Of a DNA stretch of 64,000 nucleotides, positions 45,239-55,852 are shown in pieces. Numbering within the stretch: position 1 is the first letter of the stretch; each line of letters starts with the position of its first letter. The DNA is from Apostichopus japonicus (lineage: Eukaryota > Echinodermata > Holothuroidea > Aspidochirotida > Stichopodidae). A program made the position numbers and the translations under genes. The notes beneath the pieces were generated by a model. The model searched no databases, had not been told where the DNA came from, and saw only the letters and a program-made list of their open reading frames with translations. Where the stretch lies: assembly GCF_037975245.1 (NCBI RefSeq), contig NC_092576.1, positions 42,195,111 through 42,259,110 of the forward strand. Direction: 5' to 3'.

Positions 45239-46734
45239 CTCGGTCAAATTGGTTAAATGTTCATATTAAGTTGGTTGAAATAATAGGAACTAGTACAAGC
45301 TATGAAATATATGAAAAACTACCACCATATGGTAGTATTAATGCACACTGGCAGTTGACGTTTGTGATAAAGATTACAAGTGATTATGTAATCGGGGTTT
45401 CTTTTATTAGTTTGGCATCTTTTAAGGTATTTGGATTGTTCAATGATGATAGGGGCAGAACTGAAACCGAAGTTATATTTATGGGAATATATGACCTACA
45501 AACTTGTCCATCAGGATCTTGCTTAGTTTAACTTCTCAGATGTAACAATTTTTCTTGTTGGTACTTAAAATAATGACTCAATGCTCCATTTGACTCTCTA
45601 AACATATTAGATCGTCATTTCAATGTAGTTATCATCACAGTTAGTTACACTGTAGTCATCTTAAATATCCTATGAATATATTTCAATCATACTGAACATA
45701 AACTGTCTTGCTTAATACAAGACTACATCTTTTGGTAATGAAGAATGATATCATAGTTGTTGTTAAGGTGGGCACATTTCTTGCAGAAGTGATTTCTCTT
45801 TTGTTATTGATGTTGACTGACAGAATGGTACATAACAGCTAACGGTTTTTGCTATGCCGAACAACCTGTTACATGTTATTCGGTGAAGATATTAAATAAC
45901 TGTTAATAATCTGCAAAGGAAGCAATTATCAAGGAATTCATTGCATTCAAACAATTTTTTTCATTTCGTTTGGATTAGACCTAATCCATATACAAAATTT
46001 TATAGGTCATTTTCAAAATCATCAAATTATGAACACAAAAGTTCACAATAACTTGGCTTAAAATAATACGACGTGGAAGTTGTTTATACAATGTTTTTGC
46101 ACCATACTAAATGAAAATCAGTTTCGTAGAATTTCGTCTCATTTACCTATTTCATACTTGAAAGAATACACCATTAATTATATTACAGTATCCTGTTTAC
46201 AATATATCCAATAGCACGAGCAGATTCTCGATACATCGTTCTAGGATATACGATACACTTATACTGGTATGTTTGTTCTGATTGCGAAGAGAACAACAAA
46301 GTGAACATGTATTTACCATTGATTAACAGCAGGATATATATATATATACATATTACTCTTTAATGCATTGATCTTGGTAAGAAATGACATTGTACCCACA
46401 GGAGCGGCGGGAGGCAGGTACTCTTCCCTTCATGGAGCAATTACGTCACAATCCCCCTCTTTTTTTCTTCTTTTTTTTGGGGGGGTTCAAGATTCCTGAA
46501 GTGTAGTTATAATGAAGCTTAAAAAACACAATTTTCTTCATCCCAAATTTTCCCGGGCTTTCATTTCACACCGATTCCGATAAATATATATATATATTTT
46601 AACGGTCAAAACATTGCGTGCACAAGTAAACGTTACAGTATGTTATCATGTAAGGTGAACGTTAATTTGTTTTAATTTTTGTCTCTGAGAACATCATCAC
46701 ACCACATTTGTAGTTAGAATACCTGACCTCTGCC

Positions 46735-46873
46735 TCATACTATCTGTTCGAAGTGACTGAACTTATAATATCTCTGCCACATACTATATATTTGAAGTGA
46801 CTGAACTTATAATATCTCTGCCACCTACTACATGTTTGAAGTGACTGAACTTATAATATCTCTGCCACATATT

Positions 46874-46933
<60 letters not shown>

Positions 46934-47098
46934 ATATATATATACATATATTATACAGGTGACTGAACTTGTAATATCTCTGCCACGTACTATATGTTCG
47001 ACGTGCCTGAACTTCTAATATCTCTGCCACATACAATATGTTTGAAGTGACAGGAATTATAATATCTCTGCCACATATTATATGTTTGAAGTGACTAG
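46735..47098. repeat. 44-bp minisatellite split by TA/TG tract
   Basis: At least seven head-to-tail units of 44 bp with the core 'gaacttataatatctctgcc' and 'gtttgaagtgact'. A (TA)n(TG)n(TA)n block interrupts the array at about 46868-46950. Confidence 0.9.
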
Positions 47099-47099
47099 G

Positions 47100-48280
47100 T
47101 ACGATGGCTGCTGCGCTGGACTCACATGTATATTTTGATCCAACCCAACTGCTGTGTTGTACTTTACGTGTACTTTAAAGGTGGATTACTTGTTGCATTG
47201 TGTCTCTGAAGTAGATTCATTCAATACTTTTTTTTAAAATATTTATTGATGTTACATTTATGAATCTTGCAATGCACAAACATCAAACTTAAAATTTAAT
47301 TTTAGCATACCTAATGCAGTATAACGCATTCTCAACAAACAAAATAAAACTTCTCACTTTACAGGAAACATTTATCATGTAACTGCTACGTTTACTTACA
47401 TTTCTGTGAGTTTCACCGAATCGTGGAAAATACCTGGACATACATCTTTGATATTATTCCCCAAAGAAATCTGTAAGATCATAAGAGCTTGTAAGGAAAA
47501 TTGCTGCAAATTTGAGACATTTTATTTTATAACTCAAATGCTCAAAGTGCCGAATCAAAAGCAACCCTTAGTTTTTTTTTTTTTTTTCATTTTGGCGATA
47601 AGTCAGGAAAAACGGTTGCTCAGTAGGAAAATTGTCATTTCGTAATAACACTCAGTTTCTGTGTAACATCACGCGAAACTTGAGTCGCATACCATATGAA
47701 CATCAGGACATGTTTGTTTGTTTGTTGTCATTTATTTTAATGTTTTTTAATGATTGAAATTAGTGTCGTAACTATGTCGTGGTTTGATCATTGGAACCAA
47801 ATTCACTTACAAGTTGCCAAGGTTTGTCAAGACCGTGAAAATATTGCAGGGTAAATCTGTCAAATCATTTTTGAACAACTCTCTAAAATAGAGAAAAAAT
47901 GAAAAGATTGATAACAATGTAGAAGATTAATTTCCATGTCAACCGGCTAAAGTCGGAAACACATCGATAAGTGAAATGAAGAAAAGGTCGAAATATACAC
48001 TCGAAAGATAATAATTAGATGTAAACTACAAAATTTCGTAATTTTCTAATCGCACGTATGTTCAATATTCTGTCGGAAAACTTATTAAAGGAAACATGTT
48101 GTCAAAACCACAATTCTGACATTTGTATTTCTAAGTGAGAAATAGATGGATGATTATTATCTCCATTCCTTCGTTTTTTATCTGATCAAGGGGGGGGGGG
48201 GGGGTGTTGATGATCAAAATGAAACAATAATTTTGTTTTTCATATTTGTTTCATAACCCATAATATTACACCTGAAGCAT
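47100..48280. other. spacer, no supported gene
   Basis: AT-rich; homopolymer T near 47570 and G near 48190. No exon or repeat family could be supported. Confidence 0.5.
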
Positions 48281-48289
48281 TCAAATCAC

Positions 48290-48660
48290 TCTCTTTGACT
48301 ATTCCCACAACTAATCAAGCAAAGGTTAACTTTAGTCCATATCTGCGTATCATCTGCATACATGTGAACAGAGATATTTGACTTACTAACTAATATATCA
48401 TTGAGAGGCTTAGTATATAAAGTAAATAAAAAGGGGTCTAACACACTTCCCTGTGAGACACCAAAATAAAGTTTATGGTTTGACGATTCAAGGATTAAAA
48501 TTTGAACCTTAAATATTCTGTCAGTCAGGTAAAATTTCAAAATGTCTAAAGCTGTGCCAGAAAATCCGAACAATTTTTGAAATCTATCAAGGAAAATATT
48601 ATGATCTATGGTATCAAATACCGCACTAAGGTCTAGAAGTAACATTATAACTGCATGACG
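48290..48660 (-). pseudogene. CR1/L2-type reverse transcriptase fragment
   Basis: The minus-strand frame reads L-L-D-L-S-A-V-F-D-T-I-D-H-N, then F-G-F-S-G-T-A-L, F-G-V-S-Q-G-S-V-L-D-P-F-L-F-T-L-Y and H-M-Y-A-D-D-T-Q-I-W. These are RT motifs A, B and C of CR1/L2/jockey-type LINEs, with the YADD box kept but P replaced in the P-Q-G box. Truncated at both ends. Confidence 0.8.
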
Positions 48661-48759
48661 TAAATAAAACGTTCCAAGTTCATGTTGGTATAAAACGGAA
48701 ACGAATAGTAGATATAGTACTTTCATTATACTCTGGGTGTTGTGACCCATTCCTCAAAT

Positions 48760-50190
48760 GAATTACTGCCCTCATAACTCCATCTCCTCCACATTCATGC
48801 CCATATCGTCAATTGTTTCACAATGGAAAAATGTTGACGACGTTAAAACCATTTATCTGTCTGTTATATAATTTACAATGGAGTTGCTCCCATTAATAAA
48901 CAAAATAACACAGTGTAAATAATTGTTAATATTACTACACATGTTTCGAAAATTTCAGGTTATTGTTTTCTCTGTAGAAAAGGCACCATAAAAAAGAACT
49001 TTTATAGGCGTATCATATGTCTTTTAAATGACTGTTTTAGAATAGTCAATTGTATTCTACAATTCAGAAAACAACTTACTTGTCCATAGATAAATCGTTA
49101 TATACAAACTAAGAGAAGCTAGAACGTCTCATATGCTAAACTTACCACTACCGTAAGTAAATAAACGAACTGGGTCAAACACCTCTTTTATAATTAGTAC
49201 TCTAACTAAAACTAGACTAATAACAGGATTTCATCTTCAGTTTCCATCCTATTGACGACGTTTGGATGATATCTATAACACATCTAAACGACATGAATAT
49301 TCATTAAAATTTCCGATTGACTCGTAGCAATTTCCTTCGAGTAAAGATTCTATTAGTTAAATAATGATCACCGGTTAAATTCATATCTCCCCTACAGAAC
49401 AATAGAGGCTTTCCAAATTACAGGGAAATCCAGACAAAAATGAGTCAAGAGGTCGCATAGAACTAGATTGTACCACCGTACCTACTCTGCCTCAGACACA
49501 ACCAGCGTGTTAGTGAGAACATGACTACAAACAGGAAGCCAAATTTGCCACCACGTGATAACCTGACATAGTATAATACTTTGAACGTAACTTATCATTG
49601 GGCCATTTATTTATTTCAGTTTTCTGGCTAATATTCTCTTTTAAGAGGAGCTCAATGTCTCGAATGAAAATAAATTAATGTGAAAATTAATAAACAAATA
49701 AGTAATACAAATCAAACAAAACTGTTAGCAGACAGCTTATATAATAAAGAGCCTGTGTAAGAGAATGTGTAAAAGTAGGAGTAGATCCAGCTAAAAACGA
49801 AACGTCAGGCCCTCTTACTTTTACACATATATAGGTAATATAATTTTGTGTTCAATTAAGTATTCTCCAATTCGTGTTCACGATAAACATCTGTCGTATA
49901 AATTCTCTAAATCTTATACAGACTTTCAATTTACAGTTGTCTTCGTTAGAATGGACCAATAAGAGTTAGAATGGATCGATAGGAGTCTTATACAACTTTA
50001 TTGAAGGGAAATGCTACCAAGAACTGCTTCACAATACAATATATCAAGTTTATTTTCACACCTGAACTTATCCTTTAATAAATCTCTCAGCGACAATACA
50101 AACAAAGTACGGACTCGCAAAGAATGAACCTTGAGTTAGTAGATATCATGACACCGTAATTTACTTTAAAAGTAAAAAAAAAAATGCGTA
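48760..50190. other. spacer or intron, no further LRR exon found
   Basis: I searched the minus strand for more 72-nt LRR exons downstream of 50192-50263 and found none with usable splice sites. Confidence 0.4.
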
Positions 50191-50191
50191 C

Positions 50192-50263
50192 AAATAAGTC
50201 AGGTTAACTGTTGACTGAAGCAGATCCGGCAGAATTTCAATATGACCGTTTCTTGACAGATCT
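50192..50263 (-). CDS. LRR exon, 72 nt
   Basis: Exactly 72 nt between acceptor TTTTTGTTCACAG and donor TT|GTACGC, phase 2 to 2. Joined to the upstream exon it reads V-T-Q-L-D-L-S-R-N-G-H-I-E-I-L-P-D-L-L and on to N-L-T-Y-L: one 24-residue leucine-rich repeat per exon, the usual arrangement in LRR receptor genes. No following LRR exon was found, so the gene is probably a remnant or has long introns. Confidence 0.7.
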
Positions 50264-50385
50264 CTGTGAACAAAAAGGATAAATTTACTTATTATAGAAG
50301 TAAAATTCCCGTGACGCTTCACACAAGTCATTAGTAATTTCATACGTTTCGTTCATACGGAAGACGACCTATATTTACGTATGAT

Positions 50386-50409
50386 TTTTTTTTTTTTTGG
50401 GGGGGGGGG
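50386..50409. repeat. poly-T/poly-G transition
   Basis: T-run followed by G-run, as at four other places in the window. Confidence 0.85.
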
Positions 50410-50505
50410 CAGGGGGATTTAGAGATATAGAATCATTCACATTAAAATGTGTCGATTTTTACTTGCATGATCCATGGAGAAGTTCAAGTTCCATGCTGAA
50501 CTTAC

Positions 50506-50626
50506 AATTGTGTTACTTTGATAGGTTCATCAGGTGGTACTACTTGAAAAACATGTTTGAAACAGTCGACTCAGTAATATGCCTTCTTCGTTTGATGACA
50601 GTCACACGCATGGTTAGCACCACAAG
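50506..50626 (-). pseudogene. LRR N-terminal-like exon with in-frame TGA
   Basis: Acceptor GGTCCCCCAG, donor TT|GTAAGT, 121 nt. The frame that fits the next LRR exon reads A-C-G-A-N-H-A-C-D-C-H-Q-T-K-K-A-Y-Y, TGA, V-D-C-F-K-H-V-F-Q-V-V-P-P-D. This looks like an LRRNT cap (Cys cluster, V-D-C, V-P). The TGA suggests a broken gene; an internal start after 'ACTGAG' is an alternative. Confidence 0.5.
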
Positions 50627-50958
50627 CTGGGGGACCGGTAAAGAATCAAAATTACAACAATTTACAAGCTATTTCACACTATACAATGTCTTTAATATGT
50701 ATCATCAATCACTTTTGTATCTCTGACTTGGAATTCAATTTCTTGAACACACCAAGACTTATCAGAACCAAACCACCGTCCTAATGATATTACGAGCATC
50801 AAGTAACTTTTAAGAAAAGTCACCCAAATAGGAACCTATAGGCACAAAATCCAAACAGCCAAAACAACTAAACTACTGATCCATTCTCAACCCCAGACCC
50901 CTTGCATAGAGACTATGGTAGTGTCATCATAGTTAGGTGAACATCACGACTCCTCTAA

Positions 50959-52593
50959 AAAGGTAGCAGAACTAATGATACATATGATCTTAACGAAAAG
51001 GACTTCGAGAGGATAGCGACGGATTCCACGTCATTATGGAACTTTCTGAAATCAGTGCGGAATCCTCACAAAAATGATAACAAGGTCACCATATCGAGGG
51101 AGCTTGGATCTAAGCTAGACACCCACTTCGGCCGATTCAACAGTGCGGTTATAAAGGACATTACTCTGAACTTACCGCACCGCTCTGTCAATGACACTCC
51201 TGGAATAGAACGAGATCAGGTTAAAAGACAGTTTGGACTTGTCAAGCGAGGTGTCGCATCAGGTATTGATAACATACCCTGGTGGGTTTTTAAATATTGC
51301 TCAAATGAAATTGCTGACATTTTCACAGTCATTTTCAATGAAAGTATTAAACAGAGTATTATTCCATCTGACTGGAAACATGCCAAAACTACTCCTGTGC
51401 CCAAAATTTGCAGTCCTGCTTCAGTAAATGATTATCGCCCAATTGATATATCAAGCATAGGGTTCAATTGTATGCAAAAGTTATTACTTTCGTATGTCAC
51501 ACAATCCATTGATGAACATGGTGATCCAAATCAGTTTGCGTACAGAAAAGGTATCTCGTGCACTGATGCAATCCTCACCCTTGTCCATGGCATAGTGTCT
51601 GGGCTAAACTGTAAACAGACGACAATATCTAAAGTCCTATTTCTGGACTTTTCAAGTGCATTTAATACAGTCCTGCCCAATCGTCTACTAAATGACCTGT
51701 GTAACTTCATCGATGAGCCATGGCTCATTCATTGGCTTAGGGATTTCATGCAGGGATGGTCGAGACAAGTTAAACTAGACAAAGGCTATACAACAACTTC
51801 TGAAATCAGAGTAGGAGTTCCACAAGGTGGCCCTCTATCAGCCCTATTGTTTACTATTTATACAGATTGCATTCGCTCTAATTCTAATTGCTCAGTAATT
51901 AAATATGCTGATGACACTGTTTTATCGTGCAATATCACCAAAGGCTCCCACCAGCAAAATCAGCATGAGTATCAAGATTTTATCACTAGTATAGTTAGCA
52001 CTTGCGACCAGAAGAACCTACTTCTCAACAAAAAGAAGTGTAAGGAAATGGTTTTCGAAAACGTCAATATTAAGCACAGGGGTTTAATCGAGAAGAGAGA
52101 CGAGAGGACAATTATTCACAATACATCCGTTGAACGTACTTCCAGTACAATGTATCTAGGAGTCTGCATTGACAACAAGCTGACGTTTTCAAATCATATT
52201 TCGAAGGTATTAGCCAAGGTGTATCACATTGTCGCCACACTCATGTATATTGCTCCTCACTTTCCTGTCCATATACGAGAAAGGGTGTTTGAGGCCTCTA
52301 TCTTGCCAAATATAATATATGCTGTCCCGGTCTGGTATCACTTTGTCCAAATAAAAGATAAGAAAAGATTATTAAGTTTCCTGAGATACTGTGAGAGAAT
52401 CTTTGGATTAAATCATAACCTACTTAAAGATAAAGTTAATACGGCTGCTAGGAAGGAATTTGAGAGGCTACTAAATAACATCCAAAGAAATGAAGGACAC
52501 CCACTCCATTGTGCAATAAACTCTCTGTGCAATAAGACAAACTACAATTTGAGGAATGCTGCAATAACTCCCAGATTCAGGATTGAACTTTAG
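50959..52593 (+). mobile_element. CR1/Rex1-like LINE, ORF2 reverse transcriptase
   Basis: Open from 50959 to the TAG at 52591-52593, 544 codons. Counting from 51055: N-D-Y-R-P-I near 126-131, motif A F-L-D-F-S-S-A-F-N with Asp at about 198, G-V-P-Q-G-G-P-L-S-A-L-L-F near 254-266, catalytic Y-A-D-D at 284-287, then the thumb-like region and a C-terminal tail. The RT appears intact, but the endonuclease and first ORF are missing, so the element is 5' truncated and cannot move by itself. F-L-D-F-S-S-A-F-N-T is typical of the Rex1/CR1 group. The clade is not resolved. Confidence 0.88.
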
Positions 52594-52792
52594 AGGAATT
52601 CTTTTGTTTATAGGGCGTCCATGTTCATACAGCATGGTGCTCTAGAACCATTGTTGTGATTTTGTTTTTCAGTGTTTTGTCTAGTATTTACTATTTTATA
52701 TCTTTATCATAATTTTATTTATTTTCCTATTTATGAATTTTTAATGATTTATACTGGAAATAAAGAATTGAAAGAATTGAATTGAATTGAAG
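52594..52792 (+). repeat. LINE 3' UTR with ATTGA microsatellite tail
   Basis: A short 3' UTR ends with an 'aataaag' and repeated 'aattg' units (52763-52792). A short tandem-repeat tail in place of poly-A is a known trait of CR1-group elements. It marks the 3' boundary of the insertion. Confidence 0.75.
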
Positions 52793-52864
52793 CATAAGTC
52801 CTTGTTTACTATCGTTATCGTTATGCCATTTCGCTAACCCAATCAAACAAAATCGTCACAGATG

Positions 52865-52900
52865 TTTTTTTTTTTTTTTTTTTTTTTTGGGGGGGGGGGT
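52865..52900. repeat. poly-T/poly-G transition
   Basis: About 20 T followed by about 10 G. Confidence 0.9.
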
Positions 52901-53164
52901 CAAATTGTTCTGTTCCAGGTGAATTACACATATTCAAAATGCTTGTGAAACTAAAACCATTCCATGATCTCATTTAGTTGGTCGATTTTACGTACCATTA
53001 TTTCTATGTCGTTCAATCTGGATGCCTTAAAACAGGAACAATGATTTCCTTTCAATTATGCCTATCATATTCCTAGAACTACCAATAACGCATGTATTGA
53101 TAATTACATTGTAATAATATCTCGACTAAATACTCCGCATAATATTAAAGAATGGCTCACTTAC

Positions 53165-53275
53165 GTGTTTTATTCTTTGGACCATCGTACAAGAATTTAG
53201 GTCACTGCTTGTGACCGCCTGGGTTCCGTTTGAGATAAAACATACTATCACCAGCAACCAAAACAGCATGTTCAT
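53165..53275 (-). CDS. signal-peptide exon of an unidentified secreted protein
   Basis: ATG at 53273-53275 begins M-N-M-L-F-W-L-L-V-I-V-C-F-I-S-N-G-T-Q-A, a good signal peptide, then V-T-S-S-D-L-N-S-C-T-M-V-Q and K-H, ending at a strong phase-0 donor (CAC|GTAAGT). A TATA box lies 55 nt upstream. It could be exon 1 of the LRR gene at 50.2-50.6 kb, but the phases do not match directly (0 against 1), so an intermediate exon or a different gene is possible. The CR1 insertion would lie in the intron. Confidence 0.6.
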
Positions 53276-53329
53276 ATTTCCTGTCAGTGTTGCAAAAGTG
53301 AAAAAAAAACACCTGTATATACCGCATAT

Positions 53330-53337
53330 CTTATATA
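53330..53337 (-). promoter_or_regulatory. TATA box before the signal-peptide exon
   Basis: TATATAAG on the minus strand, about 55 nt before the ATG at 53275. It would place the transcript start near 53303 and give a short 5' UTR. Confidence 0.5.
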
Positions 53338-53339
53338 AC

Positions 53340-55440
53340 ACAGCGGCCGCTTCAAATCACTGTATGGAAGAACAGCAAAATTTCTGTTGAGCACATTTGA
53401 GTTGTCTTTTTATGACCAATGTACCAAACCAAACGAATAAAACCCAAAATGCGATTACAGTTTAATGAAATATAAGACATTTTTCTGGATATTTGTTGTT
53501 ACAACAAATTAAACCCAATGAGCAAGCAGTGACTGATTCGTTACGGTACTAATGTCATACAGTTGCATTGGTTATCAAACGAGAACTTAACGCTATGTCA
53601 CCCATGTGAAATTGGTAATCAAACAAGTACTTAAAGTCTCAATGTGTTTGCCAAATTTAAATTCGACCTTCCCGGCTTACTGCCCTAAAAGCTCAGTAAA
53701 AATAACACCGTTCTATTCAATTTTCATATTAATAATCTTAGTTTAATTGATTTATCTGTCGTTAAACATTTTGAGCTGAATAAAATTCGCCAGATTTTTT
53801 AACGAGTCCGTAGATTCTACAAACTTCAATCAAAATTTGCAAGCCCCACCCAACAGATCATGCGCCAATCAAATCTCTCTGTTTTGTTTACGACCGTAAT
53901 GCCTGTGCTAGCCTGTGTTAGGTCTATATATTAAAAGGATCTTATTTTCAGTCTTATCGATGCAAAATTGTGTCATTTCCTTCCTTTTCAAGGAATAAAC
54001 AGGTGTACAGACGTTTCCTCCGTGAAATTGGGTAAAAAAAAGTGGACGATACGAGTATATGTAGGTTACATGTGTGTAATGCTGATATGGGCTGTCGCAG
54101 TGATTTTACAGTAAATTGTTTGCCCCATAAGAGCAACATAAACTAAATTCCTTCCCTTCGATTGCGACAGCTTTTCTCCATTAAACCCACCTGTTCAGAG
54201 TGAATTTAGAATAGAAAAATTGAATCGGCTTCGGAAGTTTGTTTTCCGAAATTCATCAGTACACACACATTGAGACTTTAACGTTATACTACCCGGTTGC
54301 ATTGATGATCAAACGAGTACTTATCACTTTGTCACCCAGTTGAGTTGATAATCAAACGAGTACCTAAAGCCTTACAAAAATGTGTAATTTTCAATGTAAT
54401 TTGTTATTATTTCAAGTAAATTTTCTTTATGACGAAATGTAACTTGAAGGTTTACTTGGTATGGGCGAATAGTATCGGATATTAGCGAATGTAAATAAGT
54501 TGCAACAATAAACTCTGTCTAGAAGAGACAGGCAGATATTTTCATGAGTGCATTAATATGTGAGATTTATGGTCGAGCGACGAAAAAATTACGTCATTAT
54601 TAAACGATGATTTTAAGCACAATATTAAGTACAGTACGATATGTTAAAGAATGTTAAAATTACTGCTATTAGTCCATTCTTTACTGTTATGAGACTTCTC
54701 CTTTTTTTAAAAATGGCTCTTGAAACGACTGCAGAATTTCATCGATTAGAGTGACTGGACTGCATAGTCTAATGAAAAGACCATTACTTCATTCCCTCAG
54801 ATTCAACGCAAAACTCAATCATGCGGAAACTTGTAAGGCCTTAAATGACAATGTCTATAGTGAAATGCCAAGAAAGGTTTTTTTTTGAACGCCATATTGT
54901 AGTATAATTCAAGTTAAAATGTTGGTTAAGATTTGAGAATTTATAAAATAGATTAACGATAGATTTAAGATAACATTTAGGCTTACACCAATAAGCCGAC
55001 GTCATCATGAGAACTGAGTGAGACTTGAAGAGATTAAGTGATATCTTAGTGGTGAATTTATTGAAAAGCGTTATACCTAATAGAAACATTACTATCGTTC
55101 ATTTTGCGTTTTTCTTGACTATGACATACCAAGACTAACAAAATGTGTAACGTTAATCTTAATAACTGGTCGAGTAAATCGACGTGACTGTAGAATATAA
55201 ATGAAGATGCAGGTTTTAAGTAACCTATACTGACTTGACTAACACATTTACCATTAAACGTAACATTACAAATTATCGTGTATATTTACATAAGACCAAG
55301 GATAACGTAATTTTTATGTTACATGTCGAAAACTGTTGGGAAAAAAAGAATCTTCCAAAATCTTTAATACATTGAAGGAATTACTTTACTTTTATGATGT
55401 CTGGATAGTTTAATTTGTGACACAAATAAAGTTTCGAACA
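53340..55440. other. spacer with dispersed direct repeat
   Basis: No gene supported. Two related stretches, about 53560-53640 and 54295-54375, share 'atcaaacgagtacttaa'-type units, each with two tandem halves. Confidence 0.5.
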
Positions 55441-55469
55441 CATACATGTAGAGCAAGTGAAAGGAATAC

Positions 55470-55532
55470 ACTGTTACATGCATCCACCAGCCTCTACCGG
55501 GATTCGAACCACGGGCCTCCCGTGGTTCGAAT
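55470..55532 (-). repeat. tRNA-like B-box remnant ending in a perfect hairpin
   Basis: Minus strand GGTTCGAATCCCGG is a good B box or T-arm sequence, followed by a SINE-like tail. 55502-55515 (attcgaaccacggg) is repeated as an exact inverse at 55519-55532 with a 3-nt loop. A (TA)n tract follows. Confidence 0.5.
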
Positions 55533-55560
55533 ATATATATATATATATACATATACACAC

Positions 55561-55619
<59 letters not shown>
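55531..55619. repeat. (TA)n microsatellite, interrupted
   Basis: TA repeats with a few CA and GT interruptions. Confidence 0.95.
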
Positions 55620-55620
<1 letters not shown>

Positions 55621-55852
55621 CACTGGATTGGTATTTACGTTTACTTCTCCAAGTTGGTGCTTAGGTTTACCTGAGGTGAAATGATTGGATCAACTTGAAA
55701 TTTTACATCAGTATACCTTATGGTACTAGGACTGCATATCAGTCGTTATAAGTTGCTACCTACTTTTTGGGTCATTTGGCAAGGAAAAATCCAATTGGTC
55801 AAACCCTTACGGTAAACCTAAGTCTTGCTCTCAAAGTATATCCCCCAGTTGG

